Shown piece by piece: positions 23,547 to 32,411 of a stretch of 43,056 nucleotides of DNA; the first letter of the stretch is position 1; each line of letters opens with the position of its first letter. Position numbers and translations under genes: made by a program. Source of the stretch: Streptomyces amritsarensis. GTDB taxonomy: Bacteria; Actinomycetota; Actinomycetes; Streptomycetales; Streptomycetaceae. The notes under the pieces were generated by a model. The model did no database searches and had not been told where the DNA came from. It worked only from the letters and a program-made list of their open reading frames with translations. The stretch spans positions 1,862 to 44,917 of the forward strand of contig NZ_MQUR01000068.1 of NCBI RefSeq assembly GCF_001953875.1. Reading direction: 5' to 3'.

Positions 23547-24350
23547 GTGCCGACGTCCAGCGCCAGCACCACCGACGCTTCCTCAAAGACCCCTGCCGCA
23601 AGCGGTGGCGTCCAGTCCCTTGAGCGCGCCTTCGATCTGCTCGAACGCATGGCCGACGCCGGGGGTGAGGTCGGCCTCAGCGAGCTCTCGGCCGCCAGCG
23701 GTCTGCCCCTGCCCACGATCCACCGCCTGATGCGCACGCTGGTGGCCTGCGGGTACGTACGCCAGCAGCCCAACCGACGGTACTCCCTCGGCCCCCGCCT
23801 GATCCGCCTCGGCGAGTCCGCGTCGCGCCTGCTGGGGACCTGGGCCCGCCCCTACCTCGCCCGCCTGGTCGAGGAGACCGGCGAGACCGCGAACATGGCC
23901 CTGCTCGACGGCGACGAGATCGTCTACGTCGCCCAGGTGCCGTCCAAGCACTCGATGCGCATGTTCACCGAGGTCGGCCGCCGCGTGCTGCCGCACTCCA
24001 CCGGCGTGGGCAAGGCGCTGCTCGCCCACACCCCCGCCGACGAGGTACGGGCCCTGCTGGCCCGCACCGGGATGCCCGCGGCGACCGAGAGGACCATCAC
24101 CACCCCCGAGGGCTTCCTGGAGGCGCTGGAGCAGGTCCGCCGGGCCGGCTACGCGGTCGACGACAACGAGCAGGAGATAGGAGTCCGCTGCCTGGCCGTG
24201 TCGGTGCCGAACTCCCCGACCGCCGCCGCGATCTCCATCTCCGGCCCGGCCGGCCGCGTCACCGAGGCGGTGACCGAGTCCTTCGTCCCGATCCTCCAGA
24301 ACGTCGCCGCCGAGCTGTCGGTGGCGCTGGCCAACCAGAGCCCGGCGTAA
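23547..24350 (+). CDS. allR: IclR-family regulator of the allantoin pathway
   Basis: A 267-residue regulator. Residues about 20-82 form the IclR winged helix (VQSLERAFDLLERMADAGGEVGLSEL, then GLPLPTIHRLMRTL as recognition region). About 95-260 is the IclR effector domain (THE ligand pocket region around LPHSTGVGKALLA and GYAVDDNEQEIGVRCLAVSV). Divergent from allB-alc, the position of AllR in S. coelicolor, where an IclR-type repressor controls allantoin genes and is relieved by a pathway intermediate (established family knowledge). GTG 23547 has GAAAGGAC at 23533-23540. The name rests on context and family, not on an alignment. Confidence 0.88.
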   Translation: MPTSSASTTDASSKTPAASGGVQSLERAFDLLERMADAGGEVGLSELSAASGLPLPTIHRLMRTLVACGYVRQQPNRRYSLGPRLIRLGESASRLLGTWARPYLARLVEETGETANMALLDGDEIVYVAQVPSKHSMRMFTEVGRRVLPHSTGVGKALLAHTPADEVRALLARTGMPAATERTITTPEGFLEALEQVRRAGYAVDDNEQEIGVRCLAVSVPNSPTAAAISISGPAGRVTEAVTESFVPILQNVAAELSVALANQSPA

Positions 24351-24363
24351 GCCCGCCGCCCGG

Positions 24364-24423
24364 CCGTACGGAAAGGCCCCGGCCGCCCTCTTCGAAGAGG
24401 GCGGCCGGGGCCTTTCCGTACGG
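24364..24423. terminator. 60-bp perfect palindrome, bidirectional terminator
   Basis: The whole of 24364-24423 is one perfect palindrome with 30-base arms meeting at TTCGAA, so the RNA forms a very long hairpin. It lies 14 bases after the allR stop. Confidence 0.8.
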
Positions 24424-24448
24424 TTCCCGGGCGCGGGCCCGGTTTCCG

Positions 24449-24483
24449 GTACGGGGTCCCGGGCGCGGGCCCGGGCCCCGTAC
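24449..24483. terminator. Hairpin at the end of the ABC operon
   Basis: GTACGGGG (24449-24456) pairs with CCCCGTAC (24476-24483), with further imperfect pairing inside. It abuts the minus-strand stop at 24490. A 16-base block, CCCGGGCGCGGGCCCG, occurs both inside it and just before it. Confidence 0.55.
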
Positions 24484-24489
24484 GGCGGT

Positions 24490-25185
24490 TCAGGGCGCGG
24501 CGACAGGGTCCTGGTGCCCGGCCGTCAGCCGGCCGTCGGCCATGGTCGCCGTACGGTCCATCCGCTCCAGGTGGGCGTGGTCGTGGGTGACCAGCACGGT
24601 CGCGGTGGAGCGCTCGCGCGTCAGGGTGACCAGCAGGTCCAGCACGGCGGCGCCGCGCTCGTGGTCCAGGGCGCTGGTCGGCTCGTCGACCAGCAGCACG
24701 GCGGGCTCGTTCATCAGCGCGCGGGCGATGTTGATCCGCTGGCGCTGGCCGCCGGAGAGCTGGTGGGGGCGCTTGTCGGCCTTGTCGGCGAGGCCCACCG
24801 CGTCCAGCAGGTCCAGCGCCCGCCGGCGCAGGGCCTTCGCGGGCCGTCCCGCCACGTGCGCCATGACCTGGAGCTGCTCGGCGGCGGTCAGCGAGGCCAG
24901 CAGGTTCGGCTGCTGGAAGACGATGCCGATCTTCTCCCGGCGCAGGGCCGACTTCTCGGCGGGGCCCAGGCGCGTGGTGTCCTCGCCGGCCACGACGACG
25001 CGGCCGCGGTCCGGGGTGACGAGGGTGGCGGCGACGGCGAGGAGGGAGGACTTGCCGGATCCGGAGGGTCCGATCACCGCCGTGAGGGTGCCGGCGGGCA
25101 CCTCCAGGCCGACCCCGTCGAGGGCGGTGAGCCGGCTCTCGCCGTCCGGGTAGGTGAGCGTGACGTCGTGGACGAGGAGGGTCAT
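24490..25185 (-). CDS. ABC transporter ATP-binding protein (MacB/LolD type)
   Basis: A 231-residue ATPase. Walker A GPSGSGKS (39-46), Q-loop in GIVFQQPNLL, signature LSGGQRQRI, Walker B VLLVDEPTSALD and the switch histidine in VLVTHDHAHL are all present. This subfamily (MacB/LolD/FtsE) powers mechanotransmission by FtsX-like permeases rather than classical transport. The ATG at 25185 overlaps the permease stop by 4 bp (ATGA), which fixes the pairing. The divergent two-component genes next door suggest the complex handles a cell-envelope or peptide stress signal, by analogy with Firmicute and actinobacterial cassettes. Confidence 0.9.
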   Translation of the reverse strand: MTLLVHDVTLTYPDGESRLTALDGVGLEVPAGTLTAVIGPSGSGKSSLLAVAATLVTPDRGRVVVAGEDTTRLGPAEKSALRREKIGIVFQQPNLLASLTAAEQLQVMAHVAGRPAKALRRRALDLLDAVGLADKADKRPHQLSGGQRQRINIARALMNEPAVLLVDEPTSALDHERGAAVLDLLVTLTRERSTATVLVTHDHAHLERMDRTATMADGRLTAGHQDPVAAP

Positions 25186-26267
25186 CGGGCGCTCCCGAGG
25201 GCGGTCAGCGGGTCGACGGAGGTGATCCGCCGGATGGACAGGGCCGCGCCCAGCGCCCCGAGCGCGATCATGATGGCGGCGGGGAGAAGCACCGTGGCGG
25301 CGTCGAGGACGAAGGGCACGTCGCCGCCGCTGATCAGCGCGCCGAATCCGGCGGCGAGCGCCGTGCCCAGCCCGGTGCCGAGGGCGAGCATCACCACGGC
25401 CTGGCCGAGGGCGTCCCGCAGGAGGTAGGGGGTGGAGGCGCCCAGGGCCTTCAGGACGGCGATGTCGCCGCTGCGCTGGATGGTCCACACCGTGAAGAAG
25501 GCGCCTATGACCAGGGCCGAGATGGCGAACAGGAAGCCGCGCATCAGCTGGAGCGAGCCGTTCTCCGCCTGGTAGGAGCCTATGGCGCCCAGGGCCTCGT
25601 CCACGGTCTGCGCCCGGGTGTCCGCCGCCCGGTCGGCGGCGGCGAGGTCCAGGCCGCCGCCGGAGACGGCGACGACGGTGGCGAGGGTGTCGACGGAGGT
25701 GCCGGGGTTGCCGATGCGCTGCCAGTCGCCCAGGTCCATCCAGACGACCGGGGTGTGGCTGTAGGCGGCGGTGCCGGCGACGGCGGCCACGGTCAGTTCG
25801 AGCGGGCCGATCTTGAGCTTGGCCCCGGCGGTGAGGCCGCCGAGTTCGCCGGCCGCCTTCTCGGCCAGCACCACCCTGCCCTGCGTGAGGCCCGCGTCCC
25901 GCGGCGCGAGCCCGCCCGCGGGGTCCACACCGAAGACCGAGACCGCGGCGGTGCGCTCACCCGAGACGGCGTTGGCGGTGCGGATGCCGAGGGGCTCGGC
26001 GGCCTTCACGCCCGGCTGCTTCCGCCAGGCCAGCCAGGCCGACTCGGGCACCTGGGAGTTGGTGAAGGACACCTTCTGGTCCCCGGCGGGCTTCGCGAAG
26101 GCCAGGTGCGAGGCGGGCAGGCCGGTGATGGCCGAGATGTTCTCCCGGGCCAGGCCGGCGGTGAGCCCGGACAGCAGGCCGACCAGCAGCGTGATCAGCA
26201 GCACGACCGAGCCCATGAGGGCGAAGCGGCCCTTGGCGAACCTTAGATCTCTCCATGCGACGAACAT
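25182..26267 (-). CDS. FtsX-like ABC transporter permease
   Basis: A 361-residue membrane protein of the MacB/FtsX family: one N-terminal membrane helix (about 17-39, LMGSVVLLITLLVGLLSGL), a large extracytoplasmic domain (about 40-240) and three C-terminal helices (FLFAISALVIGAFFTVW; VVMLALGTGLGTALAAGF; LLPAAIMIALGALGA). The closing SIRRITSVDPLTALG motif is typical. ATG 26267 follows GGTGGGGG. It is the first gene of a two-gene minus-strand operon and is divergent from the sensor kinase. The substrate is unknown. Confidence 0.9.
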   Translation of the reverse strand: MFVAWRDLRFAKGRFALMGSVVLLITLLVGLLSGLTAGLARENISAITGLPASHLAFAKPAGDQKVSFTNSQVPESAWLAWRKQPGVKAAEPLGIRTANAVSGERTAAVSVFGVDPAGGLAPRDAGLTQGRVVLAEKAAGELGGLTAGAKLKIGPLELTVAAVAGTAAYSHTPVVWMDLGDWQRIGNPGTSVDTLATVVAVSGGGLDLAAADRAADTRAQTVDEALGAIGSYQAENGSLQLMRGFLFAISALVIGAFFTVWTIQRSGDIAVLKALGASTPYLLRDALGQAVVMLALGTGLGTALAAGFGALISGGDVPFVLDAATVLLPAAIMIALGALGAALSIRRITSVDPLTALGSAR

Positions 26268-26327
26268 GTCCCCCACCTTGGTCTTCCGTGTGGACACAAG
26301 GCATCGCGCCACAGTAGGGATCCTCGT

Positions 26328-26392
26328 ATCGAAGGGCGCACCCGGACATCGAACTTTCGGTTGACCGCGGCCGGCCGCGACCGACTTACGCT
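26328..26392. promoter_or_regulatory. Divergent ABC/two-component control region
   Basis: ATCGAA occurs at 26328-26333 and 26348-26353, exactly 20 bp apart, or two helical turns: a candidate binding pair for the response regulator. On the plus strand TTGACC (26361-26366) and TACGCT (26387-26392) could drive the kinase gene, though the 20-bp spacer is long; the start would then fall about at ATG 26402, giving a leaderless message. Confidence 0.4.
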
Positions 26393-26401
26393 GGTTCGGA
26401 C

Positions 26402-27685
26402 ATGACTGCTGCCGCTCCCCCCGCCGCGCCCGCCGCCTGTGCGCCCCCGCCCGAGCCCGCGACCGCACCCGCCGCCCGCACCCTGACCCCCGTCTCGAAG
26501 GTGCTGAAGCTGTGCCTGCACGCCCTGTTCCTCGGGCTGCTCGCACTGGCCGCCGGGCGGGCCGTCGCCGACTCCGCACCCCGGGCCGGCTGGGTGGTCG
26601 CCGTCTGTGCGCTGCTCGCCGCCGTGTACGCGGCCGGCGTGCGGGCACCCGCCGTGCACAGCTCGCCGCGGGCGGGCGCGGTGTGGCTGGCCGGGCTCGG
26701 GGCGGCCTGGGCGGCCCTGCTGCTGGTCTCCCCCGACGGGCTGTGGATCGCCTTCCCGCTGTACTTCCTGGAGCTGCACCTGCTGCGGCTGCGCTGGGGG
26801 GTCGCGGCGGTCGCGGTGACCGCGTGCGCCGCCATCGGCGGCTTCCTCGCGCACAGCAGCGCGGCGACGCCCGGGGCGTTCCTGGGGCCGCTGCTGGGCG
26901 GCGCCGTCGCGGTGGCGACCGTACTGGGCTACCAGGCGCTGTACCGCGAGAGCGAACGGCGCCGGGAGCTGATCGAGGAGCTCATCACGACCCGGGCCGA
27001 GCTGGCGGCGGCCGAACGCAGCGCCGGGATCCTCGCCGAGCGGGAGCGTCTGGCCCGGGAGATCCACGACACCCTCGCACAGGGCCTGTCCTCCATCCAG
27101 CTGCTTCTGCGGGCGGCCGAGCGGGCGCTGCCGGAGGGGGCGCCGGCCCTGCCGCACATCGCGCAGGCCCGGGAGGCCGCCCAGGACAACCTGGCCGAGG
27201 CGCGCCGCTTCGTACGCGCCCTCACGCCGCCGGACCTCGAACACGGCTCGCTCGCCGCGGCGCTGGAGCGGCTGTGCGCGGGGGTGCCGGGGCCGCGGGT
27301 GCGGTTCTCGCTGAGCGGCCGGCCGCGGGTGCTGCCGACCCCGTACGAGGTGGCGCTGCTGCGGATCGCCCAGTCGGCGCTGGCGAACGTGGTGCGGCAC
27401 GCCCGGGCCGGGCGCGCGGAGATCACCCTGACCTTCATGGACGCCTCGGTGACGTTGGACATCGTCGACGACGGGCACGGCTTCGACCCGTCCTCGGCGG
27501 CGACGGGCCAGGGCTCCGGCTCGGGCGACGGCGGCTTCGGACTGCCCGCCATGCGCTCGCGGGCCGAGAGCCTGGGCGGGCTGTTCACGGTGGAGTCCGC
27601 CCCCGGGCAGGGCACCGCCGTGGCCGTCACCCTGCCGCTGCCCCTGGAACATCTGGAACGCACGGATCCCGTGGAGGCCCTGTGA
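26402..27685 (+). CDS. NarL-type sensor histidine kinase
   Basis: A 427-residue kinase. A Pro/Ala-rich start leads to five or six membrane helices (about 35-195) with no large external sensor domain. A HisKA_3 dimerisation domain follows (EREIHDTLAQGLSSIQ-type motif, phosphorylated His about 222), then a HATPase_c domain with ANVVRHARAG (N box), DDGHGFD (G1) and GFGLPAMRSRAESLGG (G2). It phosphorylates the response regulator that overlaps it by 4 bp (GTGA). No ribosome site is visible before ATG 26402, which fits a leaderless transcript. Regulation of the divergent ABC operon is likely from context. Confidence 0.92.
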   Translation: MTAAAPPAAPAACAPPPEPATAPAARTLTPVSKVLKLCLHALFLGLLALAAGRAVADSAPRAGWVVAVCALLAAVYAAGVRAPAVHSSPRAGAVWLAGLGAAWAALLLVSPDGLWIAFPLYFLELHLLRLRWGVAAVAVTACAAIGGFLAHSSAATPGAFLGPLLGGAVAVATVLGYQALYRESERRRELIEELITTRAELAAAERSAGILAERERLAREIHDTLAQGLSSIQLLLRAAERALPEGAPALPHIAQAREAAQDNLAEARRFVRALTPPDLEHGSLAAALERLCAGVPGPRVRFSLSGRPRVLPTPYEVALLRIAQSALANVVRHARAGRAEITLTFMDASVTLDIVDDGHGFDPSSAATGQGSGSGDGGFGLPAMRSRAESLGGLFTVESAPGQGTAVAVTLPLPLEHLERTDPVEAL

Positions 27686-28311
27686 CCATCCGTCTCCTGC
27701 TCGCCGACGACCACCCCGTGGTCCGGGCGGGCCTGCGCGCGGTGCTGGACACCGAGGCGGACTTCGCGGTGGTGGCCGAGGCGGCGACCGCCGAGCGGGC
27801 GGTGGAGCTGGCCGCCCGCGAACCGGTCGACGTCGTCCTCATGGACCTGCAGTTCGGGCCGGGCATGCACGGCTCCGAGGCGACGGCCCTGATCACCGCC
27901 CGCCCGGGCGCCCCCCGGGTGCTGGTGCTCACCACGTACGACACGGACGCGGACATCCTGGCGGCGGTGGAGGCGGGCGCCTCGGGCTACCTGCTCAAGG
28001 ACGCCCCGCCGGAAGAGCTGGCGGCGGCCGTGCGCACCGCCGCGGCGGGCCAGTCGGCGCTGGCCCCGGCGGTGGCGCTGCGCCTCATGGACCGGATGCG
28101 GACGCCGGCGGAGGCGCTGACGAAGCGGGAGCTGGAGGTGCTCCAGCTGGTGGCGGACGGTTTGTCGAACCAGCAGATCTCCAAGCAGCTCTTCCTCAGC
28201 CAGGCCACGGTCAAGTCCCACCTGGTGCACGTCTACGCGAAGCTGGGCGTCGAATCCCGCACGGCGGCCGTCGCGGCGGCCGCCACCCGCCGCCTGATCC
28301 GCACCCCGTAG
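27682..28311 (+). CDS. LuxR/NarL-family response regulator
   Basis: A 209-residue regulator. The receiver domain (1-120) has the acidic pair in LLADDHP, phospho-acceptor Asp about 55 (VVLMDLQFG), Thr in LVLTTYD and Lys in YLLKDAP. The LuxR-type helix-turn-helix (about 140-205) has LTKRELEVLQLVADGLSNQQI and SQATVKSHLVHVYAKLGV. It is coupled to the kinase by a GTGA overlap. A weak 6-bp hairpin (28311-28316 with 28327-28332) begins at the stop codon. Confidence 0.93.
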   Translation: MTIRLLLADDHPVVRAGLRAVLDTEADFAVVAEAATAERAVELAAREPVDVVLMDLQFGPGMHGSEATALITARPGAPRVLVLTTYDTDADILAAVEAGASGYLLKDAPPEELAAAVRTAAAGQSALAPAVALRLMDRMRTPAEALTKRELEVLQLVADGLSNQQISKQLFLSQATVKSHLVHVYAKLGVESRTAAVAAAATRRLIRTP

Positions 28312-28352
28312 CCCGGAACCGGATGGCCGGGCGGTGCCCACCTGGGGGCGCC

Positions 28353-28358
28353 TAGGCT
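28353..28358 (+). promoter_or_regulatory. Candidate -10 box of the NIPSNAP gene
   Basis: TAGGCT matches the common streptomycete -10 form and lies 42 bases before the ATG at 28401. No clear -35 was found. Confidence 0.3.
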
Positions 28359-28400
28359 GCAGCAGACGGAAAGGCGTTCCGCGTATCGGGGAGAGGGGCC

Positions 28401-28700
28401 ATGGGAAAGACCACTCAGTTCCGCACGTACACCGTCCGCGACGGGCTACTCGACGAGTGGGTCGACCGTTGGACACGGGAGATCGTGCCTCTGCGACTCG
28501 CGATGGGGTTCGAAATCGGTGGAGCGTGGGTCGATCGGGACAGAAACCAGTTCCTGTGGTTCATCTCCTACGAAGGGCCCGGGAGCTTCGCCGACCGCAA
28601 CGCGGTGTACTGGGCATCCCCCGTTCGTGAGGCGATGAACCTCGACCCTGACGACTACCTCCTGTGTACGGAGGAACGGACGGTCGAGGAGAAGTACTGA
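28401..28700 (+). CDS. NIPSNAP-like small protein
   Basis: A 99-residue protein of the ferredoxin-like dimeric alpha+beta barrel type. QFRTYTVRDGLLDEWVDRW at the start and FLWFISYEGPGSFADRNAVYWASP in the middle are typical of NIPSNAP-domain proteins, whose role in bacteria is unclear. ATG 28401 has GGGGAGAGGGG just upstream. Its stop directly abuts the stop of the convergent WD40 gene (TGA then TCA), leaving no room for a terminator between them. Confidence 0.75.
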   Translation: MGKTTQFRTYTVRDGLLDEWVDRWTREIVPLRLAMGFEIGGAWVDRDRNQFLWFISYEGPGSFADRNAVYWASPVREAMNLDPDDYLLCTEERTVEEKY

Positions 28701-31700
28701 TCAGCCGGATGCGAGCGGCAGCAGATGCCGGCGGCGCTCCTGATCGGTGAGCGTCCGGAACACCCGGCTGCGCGCGTGTGCTTCGATGCGGTCGTAGTCC
28801 GGGACCGCAGGCCAGACCCGGGCTGTGCCGTCGACGGAGCCGGTGAGGATCCGCGTCCCGTCCCGCGACCAAGCCACCGACGTCACCTTGTCCTGGTGTA
28901 CTCCGACGATGCCCGTTTCCTCGTACGATTCCGCCGACCAGACCCTCAGGGTTCCGTCGTCGGATCCCGTGGCGATCAGCGCACCGTCCGGGGACCAGGC
29001 AACCGCGCGCACCCGACCCTCGTGTCCGGCCAGTACGCGGAGCCGCCGGCCTGTGGCAACGTCCCACACCGCGGCCGTCCAGTCCCCCGATCCCGTCACG
29101 ACACGCTCCTCGTCGGGTGCCCAGGCGACGTCGTCGACATAGTTTTCGTGCCCGCGCAGGACCGTTCGCTGACGTGCCTCGGCGATGTCCCACAGCCTGC
29201 ACGTACGGTCGTCGGACACGCTGGCCAGCATCCCTCCGCCCGGGGACCACGCGACGCGTCCGACCCAGTCCTGATGACCCGTGAGGACCGTCACCTCGAC
29301 GCCGGTCGCAGCACGGATCCGTACCAGGGCGTCATGTCCGCCCGTGGCCAGCAGAGCGCCGTCCGGTGACCAGGCACACCCTTCGAGAACGTCCGCACGG
29401 TCCTCGAACACCACCTGCCCCGAGAGATCCTGGATCCGGAACAGACCACTGTTCGTGCCGAGTGCGAATCGGTCCGCCCCCGGTGACCAGGCGACGCTCC
29501 ACGCCCTGTCGTCAAGGCTCACCGGGGCGCCCACCGGGGCGCCGGAGACCGCGTCCCAGAGGCGTACGGTGCCGTCGTCGGAGGCCGTGGCGATGTGGCT
29601 CTCGTCTCGCGACCAGTTCGCCTGGTTGACCGGGCCCGTGTGCCCGTCGAGCAGCAATCGCTCGGCTCCGCGCGGCCGGAGGTTCCAGACCTTGGCCGTG
29701 CCGTCCGTCGAACTCGTGGCTATGCGGTCACCCGTAGGCGACCAGGCCACGCCCCACACAGTGTCGGAGTGTCCCCGTAGGACGGCCAGGACCTTCGCAT
29801 CCTCGGCGTCGACGATCCGGACCGTCCGGTCCGAGGACGCCGAGGCGAGCATGCGCCCGTCAGGCGACCATGCGACGTTCCAGACGTAGTCGTCCTGTCC
29901 CCGCAGGAGCATCCTCTGCTCGCCGGTGTCCGCGTTCCAGATGCGAGTGGTGTGGTCACCGGAACCGGTGGCGAGGCGGGTGCCGTCCGGGCACCAGGCA
30001 ATGCCCTCGACGAAGTCGGTGTGGCCCCTGAGAACGGCTGTGGGCCTGCCCGCCGCGACGTCCCACACGATCGCCGTGAGGTCGTGCGAGGCGCTTGCCA
30101 GTCGAGTACCGTCCGGGGACCAGGACAGACCCCAGACATCATCCAGATGGCCTCGCAGCTCGTGGTCGACGGCTCCGGTGCCGACGTTCCAGACGCGCAC
30201 CGCCTTGTCCCGTGAACTTGCGGCCACGTGTGTTCCGAGAGGCGACCAGGCAACCTGACGCCCGACGAACCCCGCAGCGGTCAGTTCGTCCACCAAGGTT
30301 CCCGTACGGGAGTCCCACAGCCGTACCACCTGTTCGCGCCCGGCTGTGGCAAGACGGGTCGAATCCGGCGCCCACGACACTGATTCGATCATGGTCGCCT
30401 CTGACCTGAGCACGTGAAGGCATCGGCCGGATGCCGCGTCGTAGACCCGGGCGGTGCCGTCCCGCGCCGCGGTGGCGAGCATGCGGCCGTCCGGCGACCA
30501 CGCGACGTGGCGGACCGTGTCCGTATGCCCGTCGAGCCGCAGACCGAGATGGCTCGAAGCCAGTGCCGTGAACAGGCCACGCCGGGCCGCTGGAGTCGGA
30601 GCACACTCGTCGAGCGCCGCCAGCGACAGAAGGATCGCCCGCTCCGGATGGCTCTCCACACTCCCGAGCACGTACTGACCGATGCTGTCGGAGAGCCGCC
30701 GCAGGAAGGTGAGGTCCCGGCGCTGTGAGGAGGTGACCAGCGCGCGGGCCGCTTCCGGAGCCTGGCCGGTCTCATCGAGAGACGAGAGCCAGCGCTGCGC
30801 GAGACGAAGACGCTCGCCGGTGAGCAGGTAGTCGTCGCTGCGGCCCGAATGGTCCCAGTCCGCCGCCCAACGTTCCAGCTCGGCCCGCTCGCGCAGCTGC
30901 TCCACTTGCGCTTCCACTTCCTGCCGCAAGGGAGCCCACTGCCGGAACAACGCCTCGTGCGCCACGTGCGCGTGCGGCTCGGATCCGAAGGGCGCTCCGC
31001 CACCCGCGACGTCCGACACCAGCAGCCGGGCGTCCACGAAGGCGTCTACGACGTGGCGCTCCTGATCGCCGAGTTCCGACAGGGGGACGTGCCTGCGGGC
31101 CACTTCCTGTCCCTGGACGGTGACGAACCGCAGGAGCACGCGGAGCACAAAGCCGATCTCGTACACAGGGCCCAGTGCGGCCACCGTGAGATCGGCCTGG
31201 CGGGACAGCGCACCGGCGACGCCGCCGAGGCGGCGGTACAGGTCCTGAGTGACACTCCTGCCGGGGCCCGAGGCGAAGTACAGCTCCTGGAGGAGATAAG
31301 CGAGGAGGGGCAGCGCGTCGTTCGTGCCCGCGTCGTCCACGATCATTTCGACCACACCGGGATCGAAAGCAAGGTCGACGAGTGCGCCGGGACGCTCGAT
31401 GACCTGACCCAGTTGGCCTCGGCCGAGGGCCCCGATCACCGTGGGGTGTTGCACGATCTCCGCATGGCCTCCCTCCAGGATCCGGCCCAGGAAGTCGACC
31501 CTGAGGGTGGCCAGCAAGCGGATGCCAAGGTCCTGGTGCACACAGGACAGGAGCGCATCGAGGAACTGCCGCCGTTCCTCGTCGCCCGCCAGGGTCACAG
31601 CCTCCTCGAACTGGTCGATCACCAGCAGGACCCGCCGGAAGCGCCCTCCGCGTATCCGTTCGAGTTCCGACCGCAGCGCCATGGGGTCCTCCTGCAGTCT

Positions 31701-32249
31701 TCTCAGGAGCGTCCCGGGGTCCTGTCCCGTGCCGATGGACGAGAGGACGGCCGCAAGCGCTCCGAGCGGGTTGGCACCGGGGACGAGGGCCGGCAGCACC
31801 GTCCATCGGCGCTCACGCAGACGCGGCATCACTCCGGCTCGCACGAGCGAGGACTTGCCGCTGCCGGAGGCACCGACCAGGACGAGGAAGCGGTCGCTCG
31901 GTCGCGTCGAGGTCGCATGTAGCCGCCGGGTGAGTTCGGCCGCCTGCGCCTCTCTGCCGAAGAACACCGCTGCCTCGTCCTCGGCGAACGCATCCAGTCC
32001 GGGGTATGGCACGCGGTCGCGGGGCCACGCCACTCGGGGCGGGCCCGGATTCTCCAGGCGGTACACGATGACCTGGCCGATGACCATTGCGACGACAAGG
32101 AGCCCGATGGCCGGTACGGAGGCCCGCTGGATGAGCTGCAGCAGCCAGGGAGCGTCATCGACGTTGGTCGCGTAGTTGGTGACGATGCCGAGCAGGCTGG
32201 CGACGAGCACCAGCATGCTCTGCAGGACGATCTGCAACCGCTGCCTCAT
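28701..32249 (-). CDS. Membrane-anchored STAND NTPase with 14 WD40 repeats
   Basis: A 1,182-residue protein. Two membrane helices (about 6-25 and 43-65) are followed by a STAND/NACHT-like NTPase with Walker A GASGSGKSS (near 126) and Walker B RVLLVIDQFEE (near 207). A helical region with LARVDFLGR-type sensor and winged-helix segments leads to 14 WD40 repeats from about 570 to the end (GHxxxVxxVAWSPDGxxLATxSxDxTxRVWD), enough for two seven-bladed propellers. STAND proteins are nucleotide-driven switches that assemble on ligand binding. ATG 32249 is preferred since GGTGATGG precedes it and it puts the first helix at the N-terminus; ATG 32324 is the longer alternative. No effector domain other than the membrane part is recognised. 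Confidence 0.88.
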   Translation of the reverse strand: MRQRLQIVLQSMLVLVASLLGIVTNYATNVDDAPWLLQLIQRASVPAIGLLVVAMVIGQVIVYRLENPGPPRVAWPRDRVPYPGLDAFAEDEAAVFFGREAQAAELTRRLHATSTRPSDRFLVLVGASGSGKSSLVRAGVMPRLRERRWTVLPALVPGANPLGALAAVLSSIGTGQDPGTLLRRLQEDPMALRSELERIRGGRFRRVLLVIDQFEEAVTLAGDEERRQFLDALLSCVHQDLGIRLLATLRVDFLGRILEGGHAEIVQHPTVIGALGRGQLGQVIERPGALVDLAFDPGVVEMIVDDAGTNDALPLLAYLLQELYFASGPGRSVTQDLYRRLGGVAGALSRQADLTVAALGPVYEIGFVLRVLLRFVTVQGQEVARRHVPLSELGDQERHVVDAFVDARLLVSDVAGGGAPFGSEPHAHVAHEALFRQWAPLRQEVEAQVEQLRERAELERWAADWDHSGRSDDYLLTGERLRLAQRWLSSLDETGQAPEAARALVTSSQRRDLTFLRRLSDSIGQYVLGSVESHPERAILLSLAALDECAPTPAARRGLFTALASSHLGLRLDGHTDTVRHVAWSPDGRMLATAARDGTARVYDAASGRCLHVLRSEATMIESVSWAPDSTRLATAGREQVVRLWDSRTGTLVDELTAAGFVGRQVAWSPLGTHVAASSRDKAVRVWNVGTGAVDHELRGHLDDVWGLSWSPDGTRLASASHDLTAIVWDVAAGRPTAVLRGHTDFVEGIAWCPDGTRLATGSGDHTTRIWNADTGEQRMLLRGQDDYVWNVAWSPDGRMLASASSDRTVRIVDAEDAKVLAVLRGHSDTVWGVAWSPTGDRIATSSTDGTAKVWNLRPRGAERLLLDGHTGPVNQANWSRDESHIATASDDGTVRLWDAVSGAPVGAPVSLDDRAWSVAWSPGADRFALGTNSGLFRIQDLSGQVVFEDRADVLEGCAWSPDGALLATGGHDALVRIRAATGVEVTVLTGHQDWVGRVAWSPGGGMLASVSDDRTCRLWDIAEARQRTVLRGHENYVDDVAWAPDEERVVTGSGDWTAAVWDVATGRRLRVLAGHEGRVRAVAWSPDGALIATGSDDGTLRVWSAESYEETGIVGVHQDKVTSVAWSRDGTRILTGSVDGTARVWPAVPDYDRIEAHARSRVFRTLTDQERRRHLLPLASG

Positions 32250-32411
32250 GAAGCGGCCATCACCACGACGACCTCGGCATGTGTCACGCCCGCCCCCCCA
32301 ACTCCCTTGTGGCAGAACCATCATGGAGCGGTGGGCAATCGATCACAACCGCGCCGCGCGGCCACCCCCAGGTGAAGCCGGATCGGGGCGAGGACTCCGT
32401 CCGGGCCTGCG
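32250..32411. other. Gap between WD40 and MocR genes
   Basis: The 162-base gap between two minus-strand genes shows no clear hairpin, palindrome or gene. It must contain the WD40 promoter if the longer MocR transcript does not read through. Confidence 0.3.

Noticed and set aside
29041..30500. Repetitive sequence in the WD40 gene as a possible DNA repeat or CRISPR array
   Set aside because: The period is about 126 bp with variable sequence and matches 42-residue WD40 units, so it is protein-level repetition.
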